DNA of 29,262 bases from an uncultured bacterium (GTDB lineage: Bacteria; Planctomycetota; Phycisphaerae; Phycisphaerales; UBA1924). The stretch is from NCBI GenBank assembly GCA_938003595.1, contig CALKYH010000016.1, forward strand, positions 1 to 29,262, in the 5' to 3' direction. How positions within the stretch are numbered: the first letter of the stretch is position 1; the number at the start of each line of letters is the position of its first letter. Shown here one piece after another: positions 22,666-29,262 of the stretch. A program made the translations under genes and the position numbers. The notes under the pieces are model-generated. The model did no database searches, was not told where the DNA came from, and saw only the letters and a list, made by a program, of their open reading frames with translations.

Positions 22666-24426
22666 TCACTCCATCTCGAACCCGTCGTCCTCCGGCGCCT
22701 TCGCCTTGAACCCCTTCCTGCGCGGGGCCGGCGCGTCGGCCGCCAGGTCCGGGATCGGCGCCGGGTGCGTCTTCCAGGATTCCGCCGCGACCAGGCGCGG
22801 GTCCAGCGCTGCGCCCGTCGAGGCCACGGGGACATAGCCCAGGGTCGCGGCCCGCTGCATCTCGGCCATGACATCCGCCGAAGTGATGTCGCGCTTCAGG
22901 TAGCTCGACAGTCGGTCGAGCCGCGTGAAGCCCCAGGTCTCGTGCCCCGGGTTGAGCATGTCCGCGAGGTAGTGGCGCGTCTCGATGCGCATCACGCCCT
23001 CGCCGGCGCGCGTCGTCAGCAGGAAGCACGGCGCCAGCGTGTGCATGATGTCGCCCAGCGGCGGCTCGATCACGAACTTCACGCCGGGCGCCCGCGCCTG
23101 CATCCGCTGCAGCCAGGGGTACGCCTTCCAGATGTCCATATTGCGGAACGCGTCCAGGCCGATCGTCGTCGCGCCCGCCGCCAGCGCCGCGTCCAGGTCC
23201 TTCAGCGCCGCCTCCGCCTGCGCGGGGTCATCGGGGTCCAGCGGCACGAAGGTGGGCGGGTCGTAACTGACCGCCAGCATGGCCGAGCGGCTCCACCACA
23301 GCCCCAGATTCCCCCCGCCGCGGCCCACGCGCTGCAGCGACTGACTGAAATCCTGCATCCGCGCCGGCCTGCCCGGCCCGGCGCCCCACTGCGAGGAGAA
23401 CTTCAGGGGCACATTCTTCTCCTGGCCCTTCTCCGTTGCGCCGGCCGCGGCCCAGACCATCGACCGCTTCCACCCCAGCCCGACCGAACGCAGGATGTTC
23501 TCCGCCCACGGCCCGTAGCCGTGCAGGTCCGGGCGGAGCTTGTCCTGTCGGAACCCCATGGGGTTGCCCGGGCCGACCTGCCCCGACGCCGCGACCGAGA
23601 ACGCCTGCACCGGGCGCGGATCGCGCTCGTACCGCACGCCGCCGTACTTCTCCTTGAAGTAGTCCGCGTACGGCTGGAGCGTCTGCTCCCACGCCTGCGG
23701 GCTGTTCACCGCGCGGACCGCCACCGTGTAGGTGCGCGTCTCGCCCGGGGGGATGTCGCCCTCAAGACTGAGCTTGCGTCCGTCGGCGCCGGGCGCGTTG
23801 AGGTTGAACGAGAACTCCCACACCAGCCCGCGCCCCGGGTTCTCCCGGCGCGCGAACACGCCGATGCGCGTCTGGTGCTTGTACTCAAGGATCGGATAGA
23901 TGAGCGACGCTCCAACCCGGACATCGCCCTCGCCCAGGATCGCCACCGGCGAGTACAGGCCGTCCGGGTAGAACCAGCCGCCCGGCGTGTAAGGACGGTT
24001 CAGGTGGTTGAGGGTCGTCTCCTTGCCGTCGATCCGGAAGTCGCGCGACACGACCTCCTTGCCGAAGCGGAAGCCGGTGATCGCGATCTTGCCCGGGCTC
24101 ATCGGAGTCGCCGTGCGGTTGGTGATCCGCACGACCGCGTCGAAGCCGCCGGGCTTGCTCACGATCTCCACCGCCGCGGGACTCTGGCCCTGCGGCGCCG
24201 GCGCGCCCTCGTCCGGCGACCAGATCGGCTGGCCCGCGGGCGAGAGCAGCACGCGCCCCGAGGCGCGGTCCGTCATCTTCACCATCCCGTTGATCGGCTC
24301 GACCTGCGCGTCCACCAGGCCCGCCGCCGGCGCGCCGGGCGCGTCGGTCTTCACGGGCTTCTTCGCCCACGGCGGCGGCGCGGCGCACGCGGCGAGAGTG
24401 AGCAGGATCAGCAGCAGTGAGGGCAT
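22666..24426 (-). CDS. Lipoprotein paralogue 1 of an exported family with barrel-like C-terminal half
   Basis: This 586-residue protein begins MPSLLLILLTLAACAAPPP, a short lipoprotein signal with lipobox LAAC and Cys14. The start at 24426 is fixed by AGGAGGAG 7 nt upstream. It shares the whole body of the two proteins encoded upstream: a beta-sandwich-like part (about 85-245; GGWFYPDGLYSPVAIL at 149-164, LIYPILEYKHQTRI at 175-188) and a probable alpha/beta barrel (about 298-535; LGLWWSRSA at 374-382, TIGLDAF at 421-427, FVIEPPLGDIMH at 451-462, HYLADMLNPGHETWGF at 485-500). It lacks the dockerin-like repeats and instead has a charged C-terminal tail (560-586). Invariant Asp425 and Glu454 look like a catalytic pair; a glycoside hydrolase role is inference only. 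Confidence 0.8.
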   Translation of the reverse strand: MPSLLLILLTLAACAAPPPWAKKPVKTDAPGAPAAGLVDAQVEPINGMVKMTDRASGRVLLSPAGQPIWSPDEGAPAPQGQSPAAVEIVSKPGGFDAVVRITNRTATPMSPGKIAITGFRFGKEVVSRDFRIDGKETTLNHLNRPYTPGGWFYPDGLYSPVAILGEGDVRVGASLIYPILEYKHQTRIGVFARRENPGRGLVWEFSFNLNAPGADGRKLSLEGDIPPGETRTYTVAVRAVNSPQAWEQTLQPYADYFKEKYGGVRYERDPRPVQAFSVAASGQVGPGNPMGFRQDKLRPDLHGYGPWAENILRSVGLGWKRSMVWAAAGATEKGQEKNVPLKFSSQWGAGPGRPARMQDFSQSLQRVGRGGGNLGLWWSRSAMLAVSYDPPTFVPLDPDDPAQAEAALKDLDAALAAGATTIGLDAFRNMDIWKAYPWLQRMQARAPGVKFVIEPPLGDIMHTLAPCFLLTTRAGEGVMRIETRHYLADMLNPGHETWGFTRLDRLSSYLKRDITSADVMAEMQRAATLGYVPVASTGAALDPRLVAAESWKTHPAPIPDLAADAPAPRRKGFKAKAPEDDGFEME

Positions 24427-24433
24427 GAGATGG

Positions 24434-24441
24434 CTCCTCCT
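24434..24441 (-). promoter_or_regulatory. Ribosome binding site deciding the lipoprotein start
   Basis: The minus strand reads AGGAGGAG, 7 nt before ATG 24426. It rules out the upstream in-frame ATG at 24531, which would also bury the lipoprotein signal. Confidence 0.85.
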
Positions 24442-24468
24442 GGAGTTCGCGGTCGTTGGCATCACCGG

Positions 24469-24474
24469 ATTATC
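24469..24474 (-). promoter_or_regulatory. Possible -10 element of lipoprotein paralogue 1
   Basis: GATAAT on the minus strand (24474-24469) is one base from the TATAAT consensus and lies 42 nt before the ATG. The -35 region (TGGCCC at 17-nt spacing) is poor. Confidence 0.3.
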
Positions 24475-24530
24475 GCGCTCCGCGCGCCCCGGGGCCATGA
24501 GAACCATCGGTAAGAACCCGGAAGCGAACA

Positions 24531-24558
24531 AGGCCGGCCGCCCCGCGGCGACCGGCCT
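24531..24558 (-). terminator. Weak hairpin after paralogue 2
   Basis: AGGCCGG (24531-24537) pairs with CCGGCCT (24552-24558), with an inner CCGC/GCGG stem. On the minus strand it is followed by TGTTCGC, so the T-run is poor. It lies about 65 bases after the stop of the gene at 24625-26496. Confidence 0.35.
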
Positions 24559-24624
24559 GCTGCGCTCTGTTCCGATGATGTCCTCTATGCCTCCGCCCCG
24601 TTCGAATGGGCGGCAGGGCCGTTG

Positions 24625-26496
24625 TTATTCGTCCGCAAGCCAGGACTCCACCGCCGTCATCGCCGGCGTGAGGGGGATCGGCTCGCTGATGCAGGGGATG
24701 TACCCCAGGGCCGCGACACGCTCGGCCTCCTCGGTCCACTCCTCGAGCGTCGGTTCATGACCGAGGTAGTCGGTCAGCCGGTCCACGCGGATATAGCCCC
24801 AGATCTCATGCCCGGGGTTCAGATAATCCGCCAGGAAATGGCGCGTCTCGACCCGCAGATCTGCCTCGCTCGCCGGCCTGGTCGCGACCTGGAAGCCCGG
24901 GTACCGCACATGCAGCACATCGCCGCACATCGGCTCCGTCACGAACCGCACCGCGGGGGCACGCTCCTTCATCATCGACAGCCACTGCAGCGCGTCCCAC
25001 GCCTGCATCCGTCGGAACGCGTCCAACCCGATGATCCGCGCTCCCGCGGCGTAGGCCAGGTCCAGCTCGCGGAACGCCAGCGCGACATGCTCCGGATTGT
25101 TCGGATTCAGATCCTCGATCGCGAAGGTGTCCCAGCCATCGGGCATCACCTGCGCTGAGCGTCCCCACCACAGCGCCAGCTTCATCCCCGTCGCCGGGAC
25201 CCGGTTGAACTGCTCCACCGCGTCGCCCATCGCGTGCCCGTACTGGGCGCCCTCCAGCCAGTGGCTCGTAAACAGCGGAGGGATGTTGTTCTGTTGATTC
25301 ACGAAGAACTGGCCCGTCGGCTTCGAGACCATGATCCGCGTGAAGCCCAGGTCGCTCCGCGTCACCAGACGATCCACCCACGGCCCGAATCCGAAGAGAT
25401 CCGGACGCATGTTGTAGCCGCCCGCGAAGCCGTAGGGATTCTCGATCTCGTGGTTTCCGTCCACCGCGAGCGAGCCGAACTGCACCGGCGTCGGAGTCCG
25501 CGTGTACCGCACCTGGCCGTGCTTGAGACGGAAGTAGTCCTTGTACGGCCGCAGCGTCTCCTGCCACGGACGTCCGCTCCGCGCCACGCGGATCGTGACC
25601 GTGTAGGTGCGGCTCTCGCCCGGCGCCAGATCGCCCGCGGCGTTGTACTTCAGCTCATGATCGGGGTTCAGGATGAACTCCGTGTACCAACGCGTCTCTC
25701 CCCCGGGGAACTGCGCCTTCGAGCGGATCCGCACCTGGTGCTTGTAGGTCAGGATCGGGTACAGCAGCGAGAAGCCGACCTTGTACTCGCCGTGCTCCAG
25801 CACATTCACCGGCGAATAGGTGCCGCCCGGGTAGTACCAGCCGCTCACGCCGATGCCCGAGTTGTCCGCGTTCAGCGGAATCGGCTTGCCGTCGAACCGG
25901 AAGTCGTGCCCGGTGATCGTGTCGCTCATCCGCAGACCCGTCACCGTGATCTTGCCCAGGCCGGACCATTCCGTGGTGTCGTTCACGAACCGAAACACCA
26001 GGTCGCAGCCGTCGGGGTGCGGCACGAGGGTGATCGTCGGCGTCACCAGGCACTCGTTCGGCCCGCTCGAGCTCGTCCAGAGCCGCGTGTTCGTGGGCAG
26101 AATCAGGTAGAAACCGTTCGCGTCGTCCACCATTTCCAGCTTGGTGCCGTCCGCGACGAGGCTGCTCGTGAACCCGGCGTCGTCGCCGACCAAACCCGTC
26201 CGATCGTCGAAGCCCGCGAGCATGAGCGAGACATCCACCAGGTCCACCTCGCCGTCGCCGTTGAAGTCAATCGCCTGCCGAAGGCTCTCGTCCTCGCTAT
26301 CCATCCACTCAAAGAGTGTGATCAGGTCCAGCGTCCCGACGACGCCGTCGCCGTTCAGGTCGAGCCCGCGCGGCGCGCCCGTCGCGACCGGCGCCTCGTC
26401 CGTCGGCTGGGCGAGAACTCCCTGCCCCGCGACGAGCGCGGCGACAACTGTTGCGAGGGCTCCGGCCAGCGGCCGGACAGATCGAATGCGAGACAT
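24625..26496 (-). CDS. Exported dockerin-bearing paralogue 2 of the barrel-like family
   Basis: The 623-residue protein has a signal peptide (about 1-29, LVAGQGVLAQ). It then carries two dockerin-type calcium loops, LDLNGDGVVGTLDLITLF (45-62) and IDFNGDGEVDLVDVSLML (76-93). From residue 151 to the end it aligns without a single gap to the product of the next gene (77% identity over 473 positions by hand count). The body has a beta-sandwich-like part (about 150-305, VSGWYYPGGTYSPVNVL at 217-233) and a probable alpha/beta barrel (about 365-610) with LALWWGRSAQVMPDGWDT (440-457), GLDAFRRMQAW (490-500) and FVTEPMCGDVLH (518-529). Asp492, Glu521 and Asp526 are shared by all three paralogues. I do not recognise the family. 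ATG 26496 follows GGAGGAG at 6 nt. Confidence 0.88.
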   Translation of the reverse strand: MSRIRSVRPLAGALATVVAALVAGQGVLAQPTDEAPVATGAPRGLDLNGDGVVGTLDLITLFEWMDSEDESLRQAIDFNGDGEVDLVDVSLMLAGFDDRTGLVGDDAGFTSSLVADGTKLEMVDDANGFYLILPTNTRLWTSSSGPNECLVTPTITLVPHPDGCDLVFRFVNDTTEWSGLGKITVTGLRMSDTITGHDFRFDGKPIPLNADNSGIGVSGWYYPGGTYSPVNVLEHGEYKVGFSLLYPILTYKHQVRIRSKAQFPGGETRWYTEFILNPDHELKYNAAGDLAPGESRTYTVTIRVARSGRPWQETLRPYKDYFRLKHGQVRYTRTPTPVQFGSLAVDGNHEIENPYGFAGGYNMRPDLFGFGPWVDRLVTRSDLGFTRIMVSKPTGQFFVNQQNNIPPLFTSHWLEGAQYGHAMGDAVEQFNRVPATGMKLALWWGRSAQVMPDGWDTFAIEDLNPNNPEHVALAFRELDLAYAAGARIIGLDAFRRMQAWDALQWLSMMKERAPAVRFVTEPMCGDVLHVRYPGFQVATRPASEADLRVETRHFLADYLNPGHEIWGYIRVDRLTDYLGHEPTLEEWTEEAERVAALGYIPCISEPIPLTPAMTAVESWLADE

Positions 26497-26502
26497 GCGT
26501 GG

Positions 26503-26509
26503 CTCCTCC
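26503..26509 (-). promoter_or_regulatory. Ribosome binding site of paralogue 2
   Basis: GGAGGAG on the minus strand, 6 nt before ATG 26496, sits in nearly the same sequence (GGAGGAGCCA) as the site before the lipoprotein paralogue, so the upstream regions of these two genes appear to have been duplicated with them. Confidence 0.8.
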
Positions 26510-26838
26510 GCAGGGCGTCATGGCCCTGCTGTTGGGGGCTTCGCGACCGGCCCGGGACGCCGCGCACGCGCCGATCACGGCGCTGCGGCGGGGTCGTCGC
26601 AGGGCGCCTCAGTCACAGACTGGGCGCCAGACTCGGAGATGTTTTCTGGACGGCTGGCGCGCCCCCGGCGCGGACCATTCCACGCCGGCGACGCAAAGGC
26701 GATTCGAGATACGACCACCATCGATCGAACGGCTGCGAACGCTACCAATTTTCCCCCGGGCGCGCGAAGATCCATCGGTAGATTTCACCGCGTTCCGGGG
26801 GAATCCCGCGGCCCCCGCCGCCGCCCCGGCGCCAATGC

Positions 26839-26872
26839 AAAAAGGGCCGGGCGCGTCGCACGCGCCCGGCCC
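26839..26872 (-). terminator. Strong intrinsic terminator of paralogue 3
   Basis: GGGCCGGGCGCG (26844-26855) and its perfect complement (26861-26872) form a 12-bp GC-rich stem with a 5-base loop, followed on the minus strand by TTTTT (26843-26839). It begins 44 bases after the stop at 26917. Confidence 0.9.
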
Positions 26873-26916
26873 CGGCTTGGCCGACTTGGACCATCATCGT
26901 GATCGACGAGCGCCGC

Positions 26917-28818
26917 TCAGTGGTTCTCGTTCCACGAGTCCACCGCCACCATGCCGGGCGTCGTCTGGATCGGCTCGCTGATCGCCGGGACATACCCCAG
27001 CGCCGCGACGCGCTCGGCCTCCGCCGTCCATTCCTCGACTGTCGGCTCGTGGCCGAGGTAATCGGTGAAGCGGTCGACGCGGATGTAGCCCCAGATCTCG
27101 TGCCCTGGGTTCAGAAGGTCGGCGAGGAAGTGGCGGGTCTCGACACGCAGGGCCGCCTCGCTGGCCGGGCGCGTGGCGACCTGGAACGCCGGCACGAAGT
27201 TGTGGACGATGTCGCCGCAGACCGGCTCGGTCACGAACCGCGTGCCCGGGGCACGGGCCTGCATCAGCTGCAGCCACTCGAGCGCGTCCCAGGCCTGCAT
27301 GCGCCGGAAGGCGTCCAGACCGATGGTGCGAGCGCCGGCCTCATAGGCGAGATCCAGCTCGCGGAACCCCAGCATGATGTGCTCCACATTCTGGGGATTC
27401 AGGTCCTCGATGCGGTAGGTGTCCCAGCCGTCGGGCATCACCTGCGCGCTGCGGCCCCACCACAGGCCCAGGTCCAGACCGACCTGCGGGATGCGCCGGA
27501 ACTGCTCGACCGCGTCGCCCATGTTGTGGCCGTACTCGCCGCCGTCCAGCCAGTGGCTCGTGAACAGCGGAGGGATGTTGTTCTGCTGGTTCACATAGAA
27601 CTGACCGGTCGGCTTGGACACCAGAATGCGATCGAAGCCCTGGTCCTTTCGCTCCACCAGCCGGTCGACCCAGCGCCCGAAGCCGAAGAGATCCGGACGC
27701 AGGTTGTAGCCGCCCGCGAAGCCGTAGGGATTCTCGGCCTCGTGATTGCCGTCGACCGCCAGCGAGTTGCACTGGATCGGGCGAGGATCGCGCACATACT
27801 TCACGGCGCCGTACTTGGCCTGGAAGTACTCGCGGTACGGCTCGAGCGTCGCCTGCCAGGGCCGGTTGCCCGTCACGGCGCGGACGGCGACCGTGTACTC
27901 GCGGGTCTCGCCCGGGGCCAGATCGCCCGCGGCGCTGTACTTCAGCTCGTCGTTGGCGTTGAGCGTGAACTCGGTGAACCACGCCACGCCGCCCGAGGGA
28001 AACTGAGCCTTCGAGCGGATCTTCACCTGGTGCTTGTACTCCAGCACCGGGTAGATGAGCTGCATGCCGACCTTGTAGTCGCCGTCCTCGAGCACATTCA
28101 CCGGCGAATAGGTGCCGCCGGGGTAGTACCAGCCGCTCACGCCGATGCCCGAGTTGTCGGCGTTGATCGTGATCGGCTTGCCGTCGAAACGGAAGTCGTG
28201 GGCGGTGATCGACTCGTCGAACCGAACGCCCGCCACCGTGATCTTGCCCAGCGCCGACCACTCGCCGGTGTCGTTCACGAAAGTGAAGACCAGGTCGCAG
28301 CCGTCGGGCTGCTCCACGAGCGAGATCGTCGGCGTCACCAGACAGGGATTCGGACCGCCGCTGATGGGGCCCCAGAGCTTCGTGGTCGTCGGCAGGACCA
28401 GGAAGAACTCGTTCTCATTGTCGATCATCTCCAGCTTGTTCCCGCCGACCAGCCGGGAAGTGAAGCGGAAGGTCGGCGCAGCGGGGTCCTCCGGCGGACG
28501 CGTGTCGTCGAAGTCCTCGATGAGCACGCCGATGTCCACCGGGTTGACCTCGCCGTCCTGGTTCACATCCGCGTTCGGGTTGTTCGCCAGCTGGCCCCCC
28601 TGACGCGCGGCGGTCAGATGCAGGCGCAGGTCCAGCGTGTTCACCACGCCGTCGCCGTTCAGGTCCGAAACGCTCGAGGACGAGCCGCCTCCCCTGCGGG
28701 GCGCCGCGGCGCCCGCCGTCGGCGCCATCGCCGTGCACAGGGCGCACGCCGCGATCAGCGCCGCCGCCCCGAGAATCCGCCGTTTAGTCCCATCCATGCA
28801 GTTCGTGTCATGTGCCAT
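26917..28818 (-). CDS. Exported dockerin-bearing paralogue 3 of the barrel-like family
   Basis: The 633-residue protein starts at ATG 28818, which follows AAAGGAG at 8 nt; the frame opens further upstream without a ribosome site. A signal peptide (about 1-39, ending TAGAAA) is followed by two dockerin-type calcium loops: SDLNGDGVVNTLDL (51-64) and ADVNQDGEVNPVDI (83-96). The body matches the other two paralogues: beta-sandwich-like region about 160-315 (VSGWYYPGGTYSPVNVL at 227-243) and probable alpha/beta barrel about 375-620 with LGLWWGRSAQVMPDGWDT (450-467), GLDAFRRMQAW (500-510), FVTEPVCGDIVH (528-539) and FLADLLNPGHEIWGYIRV (564-581). Asp502, Glu531 and Asp536 are invariant; the 29-residue Asp-Glu spacing would suit neighbouring barrel strands. 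Substrate and activity are unknown. Confidence 0.88.
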   Translation of the reverse strand: MAHDTNCMDGTKRRILGAAALIAACALCTAMAPTAGAAAPRRGGGSSSSVSDLNGDGVVNTLDLRLHLTAARQGGQLANNPNADVNQDGEVNPVDIGVLIEDFDDTRPPEDPAAPTFRFTSRLVGGNKLEMIDNENEFFLVLPTTTKLWGPISGGPNPCLVTPTISLVEQPDGCDLVFTFVNDTGEWSALGKITVAGVRFDESITAHDFRFDGKPITINADNSGIGVSGWYYPGGTYSPVNVLEDGDYKVGMQLIYPVLEYKHQVKIRSKAQFPSGGVAWFTEFTLNANDELKYSAAGDLAPGETREYTVAVRAVTGNRPWQATLEPYREYFQAKYGAVKYVRDPRPIQCNSLAVDGNHEAENPYGFAGGYNLRPDLFGFGRWVDRLVERKDQGFDRILVSKPTGQFYVNQQNNIPPLFTSHWLDGGEYGHNMGDAVEQFRRIPQVGLDLGLWWGRSAQVMPDGWDTYRIEDLNPQNVEHIMLGFRELDLAYEAGARTIGLDAFRRMQAWDALEWLQLMQARAPGTRFVTEPVCGDIVHNFVPAFQVATRPASEAALRVETRHFLADLLNPGHEIWGYIRVDRFTDYLGHEPTVEEWTAEAERVAALGYVPAISEPIQTTPGMVAVDSWNENH

Positions 28819-29113
28819 GCCGTCGACTCCTTTCGTCGGGCATCCGGGCCCGACGGTGTGGGAGATCGACGACGCCGCGCGACAAATGGAGCGCACGATG
28901 CCTCAGAACGACGCCGACCTGTGGGCGGCGACGCATGCACGATCGGCGCCAATCGGTTCGAAACCGCGGGCGCGCTCCGACCTATTTTCCGTCCCCCGCC
29001 TTGCACCCCCGCGCATCGTTTCGCAGGGCCGATCCGCCCCGGCCGAGAACACCGGCCCCCCGGGCGCGCGCCGGCGCCGTCCGAGAACGGTCCCTCTCAA
29101 CCAGCGCCGGTTA
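28819..29113. other. Upstream region of paralogue 3
   Basis: This 295-base gap between the last partial gene and paralogue 3 shows no gene, no clear hairpin terminator and no convincing -10/-35 pair on the minus strand. The only AT-rich spot (CCTATTTTCC at 28981-28990) may mark the promoter area. Confidence 0.5.
28827..28833 (-). promoter_or_regulatory. Ribosome binding site deciding the paralogue 3 start
   Basis: AAAGGAG on the minus strand, 8 nt before ATG 28818, selects this ATG over the upstream in-frame ATG at 28896 and the in-frame ATG 7 codons downstream. Confidence 0.75.
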
Positions 29114-29262
29114 TCAGCCCGCCGCGCCCGCCAGCGTGGCGGATTTCCGCAACCCGCCCTCCACGCCGCGCCGCTGCTGCGCCGCCGGGACCGTGGTGTC
29201 CGCGAAATTCTCGCCGAACCGCACCAGGCGGAACGAGTTGCCGATCACGAAGATGTCGCCCA
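29114..29262 (-). CDS. C-terminal end of an unidentified protein (5' end outside window)
   Basis: A minus-strand frame enters from the window edge and stops with TGA at 29116-29114. The 48 visible residues begin GDIFVIGNSFRLVRFGENF and end in a polar, Ala/Gly-rich tail. The stretch FVIGNSFRLVRFG looks like a final membrane helix followed by a basic stop, faintly like the C-terminus of heavy-metal P-type ATPases (NSLRLLRF). That resemblance is too short to name the protein. The frame is supported by its residue make-up and by the following gap. Confidence 0.5.
   Translation of the reverse strand, partial: GDIFVIGNSFRLVRFGENFADTTVPAAQQRRGVEGGLRKSATLAGAAG

Larger units (their letters stand above)
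26497..26916. other. Intergenic region between paralogues 3 and 2
   Basis: These 420 bases hold no supportable gene. They contain the terminator of the upstream gene (26839-26872), a fairly AT-rich patch around 26700-26775 with a minus-strand TAGCGT hexamer at about 26744-26739 that might be a -10, and the GGAGGAG site of the downstream gene. If that promoter is real, the leader would be over 200 nt. Confidence 0.6.

Overview
The window is a very GC-rich bacterial chromosome segment, coding almost end to end on both strands with short gaps. I infer a planctomycete, most likely a Phycisphaerae-type lineage. The reasons are secreted proteins carrying dockerin-like Ca-binding repeats, a planctomycete-style mix of a Tat-exported phosphatase, BatA/VWA protein and type IV pilus ATPases, and a Gram-negative envelope (lipoproteins, a TolC-like protein, an outer-membrane barrel). 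No rRNA, tRNA, CRISPR, insertion sequence or phage gene was seen.

Layout. 1-273: 3' end of a dockerin-bearing protein, closed by a perfect bidirectional terminator. 361-3694: divergent SH3-domain exported protein and TolC-family lipoprotein. 3707-6233: housekeeping genes, Sua5-type threonylcarbamoyl-AMP synthase (+) convergent with rpiA and a SpoU/TrmH RNA methyltransferase (-). 6263-12175: a + strand run with a lipoprotein, a methyltransferase, a BatA/VWA membrane protein, an outer-membrane barrel and a Tat alkaline phosphatase. 12180-16210: a GT2 glycosyltransferase with an extra C-terminal domain, divergent from a domain-swapped HldE-like heptose enzyme, then aroC. 16224-21870 (-): a type IV pilus-related set with a stand-alone MshEN-like protein, canonical PilT, a membrane-anchored PilB-like protein with broken ATPase motifs, and a CvpA-like membrane protein with a very large tail. 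22205-22522: clpS. 22666-28818 (-): three tandem paralogues of an exported protein family I cannot name, two with N-terminal dockerin-like repeats and one a lipoprotein. 29114-29262: 3' end of another gene.

Best candidates for something new: (a) the three-paralogue secreted/lipoprotein cluster with an invariant Asp/Glu pair on what looks like an alpha/beta barrel; (b) the rearranged pilus motor set, where the PilB-like ATPase has lost key catalytic residues and its MshEN module may sit in a separate gene; (c) a window-wide near-absence of the tetranucleotide ACGT (four sites counted by eye), with ATGT/ACAT used instead, as if left by a DNA methylation or restriction system; (d) several -10-like hexamers placed 6-8 nt before start codons that lack Shine-Dalgarno sequences, suggesting leaderless mRNAs.
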